From the NCBI GenBank assembly GCA_958510875.1, contig OY294067.1, forward strand, positions 147,159,743 to 147,223,742: DNA of 64,000 nt. The letters are read 5' to 3'. The translations under genes and the position numbers were made by a program. The stretch comes from Endomychus coccineus (taxonomy: Eukaryota; Arthropoda; Insecta; Coleoptera; Endomychidae). The notes below the pieces were generated by a model that saw only the letters and a program-made list of their open reading frames with translations, did not search any database and was not told where the DNA came from. Below, one piece after another: positions 9,650-20,486 of the stretch. Each line of letters starts with the position of its first letter. Position 1 is the first letter of the stretch.

Positions 9650-11340
9650 ATGTGTTTGTTACATTTCTGTTTTAAAATGTTGTTCACTATGGAAGTATTG
9701 CAGCCATAGTTGATGACAATTAGTGTTGTTGCAGTTTGTTGCGTTCGGAGGGATATTGATTAATCGATGGATCATTGAGTGGAAGGCAGCTAATTGGTCC
9801 GAGAAATATTTTACTCTAAAATGTTCAGTGAACCGATGATTTGTTTCTACTCTGAATTCGATGTCAGAATTCACTTAAATTAAATAGGTTAAAAATGTAT
9901 TTAATTGACGTGTTGTCCCTTTCCAACGTGCAAGGATCTCGTCGACGAAACGGTACCAGTATAAGAACAAGTGTTGGAATTTTGACGTATGCACCTGTAT
10001 TTCCAAGTAATTCAGAAATATTTCTACTAGTAATGAAGATAAAGGGGACCCCATAGACGGTTCATATGTGACTGTTTTATTGTGTTGCGATAGGAATTTT
10101 GAAATATTGTTTGTTGGTTTCCTGATATATGTTGAACTCCCATATTGACGTTCAATTTCGATTTCTGTTGAGGATGTATTAAAGTTAACATGTGTTTGTT
10201 AAATTTCTGTTTTAAAATATTGTTCACTATGGAAGTATTGCAACCATTGCTGACGACAATTAGTTTTATTCTGTTGTAGCAGTTTTTTGCGTTTGGAGGG
10301 ATATTGATTAATCGATGGATCATTGAGTGGAAGGCAGCTAATTTTTGGAATAAAGGATGTAAGGCATTTTTATGAATAACAGTTTCGGTGTGTGTACTGT
10401 GTAGGTTTGTGATAAATAGAAAACGTGTGTGTAGAATTGGTCCGAGAAATATTTTACTCTAAAATGTTCAGTGAACCGATCATTTGTTTCTACTCTGAAT
10501 TCGATGTCAGAATCCACTTAAATTAAATAGGTTAAAAATGTATTTAATTGACGTGTTGTCCCTGTCCAACGTGCAAGGATCTCGTCGACGAAACGGTACC
10601 AGTATAAGAACAAGTGTTGGAATTTTGACGTATGCACCTGTATTTCCAAGTAATTCAGAAATATTTCTACTAGTAATGGAGATAAAGGGGACCCCATAGA
10701 CGGTTCATATGTGACTGTTTTATTGTGTTGCGATAGGAATTTTGAAATATTGTTTGTTGGTTTCCTAATATATGTTGAACTAACATATTGACGTTCAATT
10801 TCGATTTCTGTTGAGGATGTATCAGAGTTAACACGTGTTTGTTAAATTTCTGTTTTAAAATATTGTTCACTATAGAAGTATTGCAACCATTGCTGACGAC
10901 AATTAGTTTTATTCTGTTGTAGCAGTTTGTTGCGTTTGGAGGGATATTGATTAATCGATGGATCATTGAGTGGAAGGCAGCTGATTTTTGGGATAAAGAA
11001 TGTAAAGCATTTTTGTGAACACCAGTTTTGGTGTGTGTAGCTTCGTGATAAATAGAGAACGTGTGTTTAGAATTGGTCCGAGAAATATTGTAGTCCGAAA
11101 AGTTCAGTGAACCGATGATTGGTTTCTACTCTAAATTCGATGTCAGAATTCACTTAAATTAAATATGTTAAGAATGTATTTAATTGACGTGTTGTCCCTG
11201 TCCAAGATGCTAGGATCTCGTCGACGTAACGGTACCAACAGAAGAACAAGTGTTGGAATTTTGACGTATGCACCTGTATTTCCAAGTGATTCATAACTAG
11301 TTCTGCAAGTAATGAAGATAAAGGGGACCCCGCTGTGTTT
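9500..11340 (-). repeat. Three tandem copies (period about 640 bp) of the PLE-1 RT segment
   Basis: The junction motif, RT start MGSPLSS fused directly to linker VTYEPS, occurs near 10056 and 10699, exactly 643 bp apart. A third RT start, not fused to a linker, lies near 11335. Each unit carries the RT FVDE(ILA) box (the YVDD position), WKGTTRQLN, a D-I-E-F-R-V-E-T stretch, then AAFHSMIHRLINIPP. The leftmost copy lacks about 100 bp present in the other two (10344-10440). The copies at 10027-10323 and 10670-10966 are nearly identical. Confidence 0.85.
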
Positions 11341-11520
11341 GAAATAGTATGTATTATTGACCGTAAAATAATTTTGTTTGATACATAAACGGATTAAGCT
11401 TAAAATGTACTCTTTAATGAAGGGTAAAACCTTATTTCTGTCGTAATAAGTTTACTATAATATTTATTGTCAATGATAATGGGATACTTGGAAATTGATT
11501 ATTTACGTCAAATGATTTTA
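11330..11520 (-). pseudogene. PLE-1 RT upstream palm (motif A region), decayed
   Basis: Broken frames read D-V-S-N-L-Y-P-S-I-P-I-P (motif A position of Penelope RTs), then a Q-N-Y-F-T-V-N-N-T-Y-Y-F-K-H-S-G-V-P stretch leading into the MGSPLSS block. The catalytic region is full of stops. Confidence 0.6.
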
Positions 11521-11592
11521 ATTTGAAACTATTGTTATTTAGTTTAAATTAGTGATCTTATTCTCTTCTTTACTAAGTTACATAGTAAAAAC

Positions 11593-11639
11593 GAGCTACC
11601 TTATATATATAACCATTAAAGTTGCATATTAGGTAGCTC
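11593..11639. repeat. Short inverted repeat (hairpin)
   Basis: GAGCTACCTTATAT and ATATTAGGTAGCTC face each other across about 20 bp. Apart from this hairpin I see nothing in 11521-11920. Confidence 0.55.
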
Positions 11640-11920
11640 ATTTGTAGTAAGTTAGAACTTTGTAATTATTTTTTGGAGAAGCTACTGGGATAGCGAAATT
11701 ATAGTCTCATTTATTTATTAAGCTAGTTTCAATCGAACTTTTAATAGTAAATTTATAATGGATTATTATTATGTAATGACTGATTTAATTCAACTTTTAA
11801 AAACAGAGGTATTAACTGCGAAGGCTTTTGTTATAAACTTTATCATCTTATCTGTGTTGAAACCCCAGATATCATTTTGAATTTCACAAAAATGAGTGGC
11901 TGCTTCTGGTATTGCAATAC

Positions 11921-11981
11921 TGTTTGCGATATTCGAGGGACCGTGAAATAAAACTCGTTGTTATACTTAGCAAACTATATT
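11921..11981 (-). repeat. Residual BEL-1 3' LTR (about 61 bp)
   Basis: TGTTTGCGATATTCGAgGGA onward matches the right LTR from 16735 with three mismatches by eye, then homology stops and integrase coding sequence begins. Roughly 150 bp of U3/R seems deleted, so pol ends directly in LTR sequence. Confidence 0.75.
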
Positions 11982-13420
11982 TGATTTACGGTTACTACTC
12001 GCATAACACCATCGCTTCCTGGGTTCAAGTCGACGATGCGTCCGAGATGCCAATCGAGGGGTGGTCTGAAGCCTGAAGGTCATTTGGATCTTGAGATAAG
12101 GGAATGAGGGGTCTCGGATTTAAGCAAGCTTCTATTCGTGTCAACAACGTATAAAATTCCTCGTAAGTAACGGAGGCATCGCCTAGCACTCTCCACAAAT
12201 AGTGCTCAACGCTCTGGACCGACCGTTCCCAAAGTACCCCAAAGTGGGGAGACCTTGCTGGTATAAAGTTGAATTTAGTATTTGTATTTAGAAAATGATT
12301 ACATATTTTACTTTTGAAACTTTCCGATCTTATTAGTTCACGTTCCGCTCCAATGAAGTTGGAACCATTAACTGAAAAGATTTCCCTTGGCCTCTGCGAG
12401 ACGTGAAACGTCTAAGGGCTGCCAGAAAACTTTCGGTGCTCAAGTTGCCAACCAATTCAAGATGGACCGCCTTGGTAGAGAAACAGATAAAGAGCGCAAT
12501 ATAAGCCTTCATTTTTTTTTGCATTCCGTAGTTTGGTTGTCTTAATTAAATAATACCCGGTGTAGTCTACTCTACAAACCGAAAAAGGCCGTGACGAATG
12601 GCAAGTCGCCCATTTTTGAGAAAACGGTTTCGGGTTTGCTCGAGAACATTTGACGCAACGATTTTCGCACACTGTTTCTAGCTGAGATCGACCAAAACTC
12701 CTGCCTGCGGCCAACGTGGCCTCGTTGCCTGCATGTAATTCGAATTCGTGGTACTGACGATTAATCATCTCGGTTATTGGATGATCTTTGGGTAACAGAA
12801 TCTGCAATTTTTTCTCATTTCCATTTGATGCGTGCTTTAAACGCATGCCTACTCTTAGCAGACACTCATTATCCACAAAGGGATCTAGGTTCGAAATTTT
12901 ATCCGTTTTGAATCTTTTGGAGTTTTGAATGCTGTATATTTCGCTCGCGAACTTTCTTCACTTTATTCTTTCAAGTGATAATTTCGCTTCAGTACTTTTA
13001 GTCTAACTTCTTAAGTTATTTATATAACGCAGGCAGTAGGCAATGACTCCCTGTAGCTTTTGGAATGAAGAAAATTTGGTCATGACTGATAGTCCAGGGT
13101 CGACATGAGTGATGTTGACAAGCTTTGCCCTTCTTTCAATTAAAAACTGATTCATTCGCTTTTCCACGTTGCTGGCCAATTATCGGAACTAAATTTGACC
13201 CAGCTGGGTCCGTGCCACCAAATCTGCAACTTATGCAATTGTGGTGGGAGCTTCATACCTTGCCACACAACATCAGCCGCGTTATCGCTAGATCCGACAT
13301 GGTACCAGTCCGAAATTTTTGTCTTCAATAGCGCGACTCCAGATTTTGCTCATAACAACGAAACTTCAGAAGTTCTGGTTAAGTCTGTTGCCTTGATATG
13401 AATAGCGGCCCCGAAAGCTT
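11980..13420 (-). pseudogene. BEL-1 RNase H-integrase region
   Basis: From right to left: RNase H tail (HVGSSDNAADV, then IWWHGPSW); at 12876-12457 the integrase zinc region (LRVGMRLKH, ILLPKDHPIT, HAGNEATLA, C-V-K-C-S-R-A-N-P-K-P) and the [18 protein letters not shown] start of the core; at 12524-12333 [18 protein letters not shown] and F-L-A-A-L-R-R-F. Finally comes a C-terminal D-W-H-L-G-R-I-V-D-L-N-P-G-S-D-G block ending in a stop inside LTR sequence near 11978. Frame changes occur at about 12490 and beyond 12350. Some 100-nt stretches between 12900 and 13100 are unreadable. Confidence 0.75.
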
Positions 13421-14850
13421 TTAACGATGCGTCGGAAAGCCGTGTAATTCTAATGATGATACTGTATCCGAAAACATCAACCTACGCGGAATTCGATAAC
13501 TATTAAGCTCCGCTAAGAATTTGTCCCAATTGTTCTTAATTTCATCGGGAACAGGTATATCCGAATCTAATTTTAGCGACCACATTTCTTCGAGCAAAAT
13601 TCTAGCTTTGACGACTACTGGATTAATCAAGCCTAAAGGATCAAATATACTTGCCACAGTTAATAGTATACTCCTTTTCGTGACTATTCTTGATTCACAC
13701 GGGAGCCTAACTCTGTATTCAAGTTCATCATCGACACAATTTCAAAAAAATCCTAATACTTTGACATCATAATTTTTTGGTATTTCCGTTACTGGATTTG
13801 CGCTAACATCAATTTTAGACAGCAGTCGTGGATCGTTTGCATCCCACTTGCCTAGATTAGGCCCGGCCGCCGCCAAAATATCAGTTACTTCGTTTTTTAT
13901 TCGCATGGCTTCGTTCAAAGAATTTTCACTAGAAAGAAGGTCATCCATGGAAAAATCTGTGCTTATTATCTCACTAGTAGTAGGGTTGGTTTCTTGCGCA
14001 TCTAATGCCAATTGCTCTAAGCAACGGTTTGCTATAAACGGGGCACATGTTAGGCCGAAGGTTGAAGTTTTAAGTCAGTAAGTTTTAATTGGTTCATGAA
14101 CATAGTTTCTCCACAAATTTCTTTGGTAATCCATGTCTTGGGGACTTGTTCCAATCATTCGTTACATTTTAGTTATGTCCGCAGAAATGGCATATTTGTG
14201 CGTTCTAAGCCTGCATAAAATATCAAAAAGACCCTTCTGGAGATTGTCACCAGTCATTAAATTGTCGTTAAAACTTGAATTATTAGATGACTTGGCTGAA
14301 CAATCGTAAACTACCCTAATCTTCGGGCCATTGACTGTTTGTTTGTATACTACCAGATTTGACAAATATGCCGAATTAGAGTTGTCTAGTTCCTTGAAAG
14401 GAACAAGTTGCATGTAATTGAGATTGAGATACTCGGTCATAAATTCTCTGTAAGAAATGGTCAGTTTATGGTCTCTTTCAAATCGCCTTTCTTGAGATAT
14501 AAGCCGCTTCAATGCAAATATTCGAGTTTCTCTTAAGCTTATACCACCTCGAAATGGCAGGCGTACTACAAATTTACCTGACTCGTTCCTTCTGGTATAT
14601 TTACTAAGATGATTTTCACAAATTTGGTCTTCAAATGTTCCAAATTTTTCAGCTTCTATATTCTCATTATCCCAAAATTTTATTACTTGAGAGTGCAGGC
14701 TATTTTCTTCACTAGAAATCAAGTTACATGTAAATTGGGAGACTGGATTTTTGAGATCATAATCTTCGCTCAATATGAACCCGAATTGCGTTTCTTGGAA
14801 ATAAGGTTGATCTTCACGTAACTGGGAAGGGCCGCCGATTAATAGCTTCC
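13410..14850 (-). pseudogene. BEL-1 reverse transcriptase region
   Basis: The piece at 14773-14162 (203 aa) carries FWDNENIEAE, FVVRLPFRG, ALKRLISQERRFERD, REFMTEYLNL and IRVVYDCSAKSS..., ending YAISADITKM: the N-terminal half of BEL RT up to motif A. The 14011-13742 piece contains D-F-S-M-D-D-L-L-S-S at the YVDD position (Y/V replaced). The 13657-13421 piece has IFDPLGLINPVVVKARILLE and L-K-L-D-S-D. Frames change between pieces and sequence around 14050-14160 is damaged. Confidence 0.8.
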
Positions 14851-14869
14851 AAAATAATTTTGCTCATAA

Positions 14870-15330
14870 CAACAAATCTATCTCTTGAGATATATTGAAA
14901 CTCGGATCGGCCAAAGCAACGCTCTTCGGTAACATGATAGATGCCTTATGAAAGGAAACAGTGTTATTCGAGGTAAAACTAAACATTTCACGTTCTGCAT
15001 AAATTCAGTTGTTCTTGATTTAATTTCTACATTACAACGCCGTCGGACAAAGCTTTCTGACAGATTGACTCCTGTTATTGAGGCGTTACTTGACTGCGTT
15101 TGCAATCCCAATTTTCGACACATGCCTTCAGTAATTAGCGATACCTCAGAACATTGATCTAATACTGCCCTGCAGTGTTGTTACCCTTAAGATCTGGTAC
15201 TAGCATTAAAACTGTTGGAAGAATTACCTGGCTTGTTTCGGAGCTAATCAGCGTATTAGCTGAGGTGTATGATGCCGTAGGTACAAATTCGTTCAAGTGT
15301 AAAAGAGAATGGTGTGGTAGCCCACATTCC
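14870..15330 (-). pseudogene. BEL-1 aspartic protease region with altered active site
   Basis: Leftward from about 15290: V-P-T-A-S-Y..., LPTVLMLVPDLKGN, then C-R-A-V-L-D-Q-C-S-E-V-S-L-I-T-E-G-M-C-R-K-L-G-L (15180-15100). The flap-side positions match BEL proteases, but the catalytic D-S/T-G is D-Q-C. The start at 15123 used by the longest open piece lies inside the domain. A frameshift lies upstream near 15175. Confidence 0.65.
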
Positions 15331-15398
15331 TTACAAACCGCGGCAGATTTACATTATTTCGTATCGTGTGTGCTCCTTAAACAATTATGGAAAAGTTG

Positions 15399-16508
15399 TT
15401 ACAAGTTTACCTCCTTTAATTTATCAGCTATAGTTTTATCCAGGAAGGTTTTGCATTGAAATACATTGTGCTGTTTTCTGCAAATAAAGCAACCATTTGG
15501 TGAAATGACGTTCGCATTGAATTTGTCATTTTTTCCAAACGAATTCGTATTAGGTTTGGCATTAAAATGTGCACCTTTCTGGAACGTTTTGTTGCCTCTG
15601 GAAAATGAGTCGTCACATCTCATACTAGAGGTTGCTTCTAGTATTTGATATCGTTTCTTTAAGAAGTTTGAAATTATAGTAAGTTGACACGCTTTTGTCT
15701 TAAGTTGCCTGCCATTCTTTCTTCGAAAGAAAATCAAGCTTTTCCAGTAGAATTACTAAAATGGCATCCTTAGGGGCTGAAATATTATTGTTTACTGTGT
15801 CTATAAGAGTGCATAGTTCCTAATGAGATGATTTTGAAATGGGATGGAGGTGCAAAGTGTTCGATAAATGTTCTTGAGCTATAAGTCTCTCATTTTCGAA
15901 ACGTTTTTTCAACAGATTTATTGCAATTACGTAATTATCCCTGAAAACGGATAGAGATTCGATTGAGCGTAATGTTTCGTCTCTCAAACAACCCTTTAGA
16001 TAATGAAACTTACGAATGTTGGCCATGTTATCGTCATCACCAAATAAACACCTGAACGATTCATAAAATGTGAACCATTCAGAGTATTTTCCTGAAAAAA
16101 CAGGCAGCGGTAAGGGTTTCAAATTAACGCTTTCTACGGTTTTCCTATTAGTGATATTTATTACAGTTGGACTCCTACCTGGAGCGTTTGAGTAACTGGA
16201 GTTTTTAAGACCAATAATGATTTTAATTTGCCAACAATAGCTTGTTATTGCATTTCTATTTTACCACGTTCTTTATCACTCTGCTCCTCCAAGACGTTTT
16301 CGTCTGCCATCTCTTCAGCTAATTGAAATTTCTCGATTTGAAATTGAATCGCATTATATTGGTCAAAAAACTTAGTGGCACCCTCTAAATCAGTTTCTAA
16401 TTGACCTATGTCGTCATAAGGGTTGACAGCATTTTGTAACCTTGTAATAGAACTTTTTATGTTTCGGCGCTCTAATTCAAGGTCGCCAATACATTTACTA
16501 TCTGTCAT
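15399..16508 (-). pseudogene. gag: BEL-1 Gag region
   Basis: The N-terminal piece 16508-16245 (87 aa) is a heptad-rich coil (L-E-R-R-N-I-K-S-S-I-T-R-L-Q). Then 16122-15820 has L-P-V-F-S-G-K-Y-S-E-W-F-T-F-Y-E-S-F and K-F-H-Y-L-K-G-C-L, the DUF1759-type core of Pao gags, with L-L-K-K-R-F-E-N. Then 15737-15399 ends with C-F-I-C-R-K-Q-H-N-V-F-Q-C, a zinc knuckle. The pieces are in different frames. The ATG at 16508 lies about 205 nt from the primer-binding site. Confidence 0.8.
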
Positions 16509-16713
16509 TTTACTTCTAGCGGGACCTTATGATACAAAACTAAAATATGTAATATCGAGTTGATGAGTTTATGATACTGAATTGAATTTCAACCTAAAAT
16601 GCAATCATACGAGAGAAGTTTGCTCAGATGTACAAAATGGTAATACAAGATAGATAAAGGGAGAAGGGAATATAGGACGATAACCACTGACGGGTGATTG
16701 ATTGCTGGTATTC

Positions 16714-16732
16714 AATCCGGCTCGAAGGACCA
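16714..16732 (-). promoter_or_regulatory. BEL-1 primer-binding site for tRNA-Tyr
   Basis: On the minus strand TGGTCCTTCGAGCCGGATT follows the LTR end (...CA) after two bases. It is complementary to the 3' end of insect tRNA-Tyr (acceptor ...CTCGAAGGA plus CCA), as known for BEL/Pao elements. Confidence 0.8.
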
Positions 16733-16734
16733 AA

Positions 16735-16946
16735 TGTTTGCGATATTCGAAGGACCGTGAAATAAAACTCGTTGTTATACTTAACAAACTATATTCGATG
16801 ATTTATGTGCGCCTAGCACATTCGAGGGTAGGAAAACAGTGTCGTACCATGAAAACGCGCGAGCAAACACATGTCCTGTAACCTCCTTCCGCTTGAATGG
16901 TAGATTACAAGTGGGGGAGGCTGTCACTTACTGTCCTCTTATGACA
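16735..16946 (-). repeat. BEL-1 5' LTR (outer end uncertain)
   Basis: Starts on plus as TGTTTGCGATATTCG (the LTR's CA end on minus). The first 61 bp match the left remnant. The outer end is placed at ATGACA (16941-16946) because it would give a 5'-TGTCAT start. About 212 bp. Confidence 0.55.
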
Positions 16947-17489
16947 GTAACTGACCTGCTCGGGTTTCTTGAGGGTCCAGGTTCCCTTTTCATATAGGTT
17001 TTAAAATTGCTATTTCTCTTTCGTGTGGATTGCCAAATAAAACAGATATTTCTTGTTCAACTAAGTTTATTAATTATCCCTATTTACATTCGGTATATCT
17101 ACACTTTCTATGTACAATCTATTCACAAAATGTGGCTCAGAACAGGCCGTTTCATGTGTTCGTTTTCCGTGTATAAAATAACTCGCTGATTAGATGGTTT
17201 CCTATCGTCGGTTAGCGCCGGGAGTTTCCACCATCTGCGTGAGATGATAGACAAGTTTTTGTCCCTAGGTCTAGAAATGAATCGGGACAATCTAAATATT
17301 TAGTACACTTTTAACTTCGACGGAGCGTGGATCGTATGTTCACTCTGACCTGCATTTCAGACATAATTTCTTAAGGAGCGGGGCATTACGGACTAGGTTG
17401 ATTTGTCAGTGATCTTCGGCTATAACTGACTTAATAATTTCACACGTCGGTCTCGGAAAGCATCACAACGTAGCCCCTGAAATCAATTC

Positions 17490-17865
17490 GCAGGAGCTGA
17501 ATCGTAATCGTCCAAGCTACCAGGATTGATTCTTCCGGCGGTTTCGGCTGTGAATTTATTCACAATTCTACAAATCGATCTCGAGCAATATTCTAACAGT
17601 CCCACGGTATTTTGACGCGTGCCACCAGCCGTATTCGTCCAATCTACCAGGATTGATTCTTCAGGCGGTTTCGACTGTGAATTTATTCACAATTCTACCA
17701 AATCGATCTCGGGCAATATTCTAACTTAGTCTCTAGAAAAACGATTCACAGGAGCTGAATCGTATTCGTCCAAGCTACCAGGATTGATTTTTCCGGCGAT
17801 TTCGGCTGTGAATTTATTCACAATTCTACAAATTGATCTCGAGCAATATTCTAACAGTCCCACGG
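17490..17865. repeat. Three tandem copies of a ~130-bp unit
   Basis: CCAGGATTGATT recurs at 17520, 17647 and 17778 (spacings 127 and 131). Each is followed by a CCGGCGGTTTCGGCTGTG-like run, TTATTCACAATTCTAC and GATCTCGAGCAATATTCTAAC. They sit where the Gypsy 3' LTR should be. Confidence 0.8.
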
Positions 17866-18911
17866 TATTCTTACGTGTGCCACTAGCCGGACGGTTGGAT
17901 CATACACCCTATAGTCATGCATTTTACGTAACCGTTTTTTAATAAAATATGGTTCCTTACTATCTACACTTAATCCATTTATTCCACTGAAGGTGTCTCT
18001 GTCACTATATTTCAGGGGGTTATTTACACAGGGGGTTGATAGTTTCTTTGGTATGGACGGTTGCTCCTGAGGTAGATCGGGCGTAGGCGGTGTCATGTTG
18101 GGGATCGGCGAATAATACAGTTGAAGCTGTGGACTTGACTCCGGACTGGAACCAAATAACTCGTGCAGCCTCTTTCCCTATCGGATGGCAGCCTTGGCGT
18201 CTTTCCCGGGATTTCTCATTTCCGGAACTGATATCATATTTACTCCTGGGGAAAGAAAATTACATTAGTTAACAGTTAACAGGGTTCACGACAAGTTCCA
18301 TTTTCCAGCTCGACCACTACCAGTGAAATGATTTCCTTTACTTTGAACGGGCCTGCGAACTTCGGGCCAGTTTAGCGGGTGTTCTTTGCACATGACTTCC
18401 TGCCCTACTTTAGGTGCCCAATCGCGCCGTCTCAGATTATAGTGTCGACTCTCGATAGTGAAGGCTTTATTCAATTGTAATTTGACGGCTCTCAATTTTC
18501 CTAACTGTTCCTCATGTCTAGTAGGAACGGGGTTTCCATCATCATCGTCGCTACCTGGTCCCGGAACAAAGTCTTCGGGTGGTCCACTTCTCGACCGTAG
18601 TTTAAATATGCGGGGGTAAATCCAGTTGAGTCATGTCGGGCCGTATTGATGGCAAATATCAATTCCGGCAAATATGCGTCCCATGTACGGTGATCGTCCT
18701 CACAATATTGCGCAATCATCGTTTTCACTACTCTATTAACTCTCTCTACTGGATTGTCCTGTAAGGTATAGGGAGGGGTGAGTTTGTGTTTGATTCCGAA
18801 CTCTTCTAAAAATTTCCGAAATTTATTAGCGACAAACTGGGCCCCATTGTCACTAATTAACACTCTGGGACATCTGAATCTCATAAGCACCCTATCTTTT
18901 AGCATCCTCAT
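17851..18911 (-). pseudogene. Gypsy integrase core and C-terminal region
   Basis: The 136-aa piece 18911-18501 reads P-R-V-L-I-S-D-N-G-A-Q-F (second catalytic D), L-T-P-P-Y-T-L-Q-D-N-P-V-E-R-V-N-R (catalytic E), W-D-A-Y-L-P-E-L-I-F-A-I-N-T-A and S-T-G-F-T-P-A-Y-L-N-Y-G-R-E. Next, 18495-18286 has H-Y-N-L-R-R-R-D-W and a G-Q-E-V-M post-core strand. 18096-17851 is a proline-rich then basic tail with M-H-D-Y-R-V-Y-D-P. The first catalytic D and all upstream domains are missing. The three pieces are in different frames. Confidence 0.75.
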
Positions 18912-19076
18912 GTGTTAGACGTGTGTCTTATACGCGAGACGTGATTATTTCGAATTGTGTAAACTATAATCAATTAAGTTTATATTCCTATACATCCTTT
19001 TCGGATTGGCGTACTGAAACTATAATTTTCGCTTGTTATTAGTAGTTTCAAATTATAATTGTGATTCAGTCAAAAG

Positions 19077-20486
19077 GTGATAATGGAGTTTGATGATATC
19101 CCGCCTGATAAAGGAGGAGGCATCCTATACAGCCCTAATCATCATCATAATAATGATTTTATGGAATTTAACGCAAGCCTAACAGACAGTAGTCAGATAA
19201 GTAACATAGTTAATAGTCAATTTATCGGTAATGGTCCTATCAAATCATCGAATAAAATCGATAATAATTCATCGAGTTCTGAAAAAAGGAATAAAAAAAT
19301 CCTTAAGTATGAAGTAACATATGGTGGCCCGTTCATTGTTTTTATAGAGAGCAATGATGAAAACATAGGTGATCTTCATCCAATTTCAATTGGTAGAATA
19401 ATACATCAGAAACATTCACTAATCGCACAAAACGTAATTAATATCAGCAGATTAGGCCGTAAAAGAATCAAGATTGAACTGCGTTCAAGTTTAAGTGCTT
19501 ATAATTTAATAGATTCACAAATCTTAAAGAATTATAATTATGATGTTTTTATTCCACAATACATTTTAAGACGACAGGGTGTAATCAGGGGAGTTAACAA
19601 AGAAATTCCGCTGGGCGAACTTCATTCAGTCATTCAGCCAGTGATGGGAGAATATTTTGAAATTCTAGATATTTAAAGATTGAATAGGAAACTTATTAAG
19701 GAAGATAAATCTGTTGAGTACGTCCCTACTACAAGTCTCCTTGTTCAATTCAGAGGAAATAAGTTACCCTCAAAAGTTTCAATCTATAATGTAGTAAGAG
19801 AAGTATCTCCCTTTGTTCAAAAAGTGACTCAATGTCGTAAATGCTTGAGATTTGGTCAAGTTGCTCAACTTTGTCGTGGCACTGTAAGGTGTCCTAAGTG
19901 TGGGGATCCCCACGTCCAAGAGGAATGTACAGCAGAATCCATTATGTGTATCTTATGCAAAGGCAATCACAAAGCAAATGATCTTAAAAACTGTACAGAA
20001 TATTTAAATCAAAAAAAAATCAAAGAAGCTATGGCTATTAAAATTATTCCTTATAAAGAATTTGTAAATTTTGTAAAAAATAGTTACGCTAGTATCACTG
20101 GAGGAACTTCAACTTTGGAAAATCCAAAACAATTTTCTACTCAACAGTATTCGCAAGCTACGAGTAGTATTCAATCAGTTGAGAAAAGACGAAAGATATC
20201 TAGTCCTCCTAACAGGCTATGGGAATCCCATAAATCTATTATCTCTCAAGCGGCCCACAAATCTGGGAATGGTGTCTGTTTGAATAATCCTCACGCTACT
20301 TCACCTTCAACTCAGTTTAAAAATAAATGTAATTCATATAATATTTTAGAGTCTCCTGACTCCTTTTCGAAGACTCTTACAAAAATTTTTGAAGACTGCA
20401 AAGGTTCTAATAATAATAGTTTTGATATTAATTTCTTCGATAAATTTAAAAACAAACTTCTTAACACTTTATTTGTAAATGCTTAA
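19077..20486 (+). pseudogene. LINE ORF1 (nucleic-acid-binding Gag-like protein), one in-frame stop
   Basis: One frame runs from an ATG at 19077 (a second at 19083) to the stop at 20486, interrupted only by TAA at 19674-19676; about 470 codons in all. Residues 80-200 match the ORF1 domain with GPFIVFIES, G-R-I-I-H, I-S-R-L-G-R-K-R-I-K and I-P-Q-Y-I-L-R-R-Q-G-V-I-R-G-V. After the stop come R-L-N-R-K and three cysteine knuckles: C-x2-C-LRFGQVAQL-C, C-x2-C-GDPHVQEE-C, and C-x2-C-KGNHKANDLKN-C. The protein would coat element RNA. The 3' end overlaps the start of ORF2. Confidence 0.8.

Larger units (their letters stand above)
9030..11520 (-). mobile_element. Penelope-like element PLE-1, 5'-truncated and internally tandem-duplicated
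   Basis: Reading leftward from 11520: RT palm fragments, three tandem copies of the MGSPLSS-to-linker segment, a GIY-YIG endonuclease region, then a 3' region with a hammerhead-like motif. The N-terminal part of the ORF is missing. Numerous stops and frameshifts show it is dead. Order and motifs fit the GIY-YIG (EN+) Penelope clade. Confidence 0.8.
11921..16946 (-). mobile_element. BEL/Pao LTR retrotransposon BEL-1, decayed, 3' LTR mostly lost
   Basis: Gag, protease, RT/RNase H and integrase segments follow one another leftward in BEL/Pao order from 16508 to about 11980. They are bounded by matching LTR sequence (16735 rightward and 11921-11981) and a tRNA-Tyr primer-binding site at 16714-16732. 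Every domain carries frameshifts or stops, so the element is inactive. Confidence 0.85.
16947..18911 (-). mobile_element. Ty3/Gypsy relic (integrase end plus probable 3' LTR)
   Basis: Contains the integrase core to the pol C-terminus on minus (18911-17851), followed leftward by non-coding sequence with 130-bp repeats that is probably LTR. RT, protease and gag are absent: the right side stops at 18911 next to the LINE. LTR limits could not be fixed because the partner LTR is missing. Confidence 0.6.
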
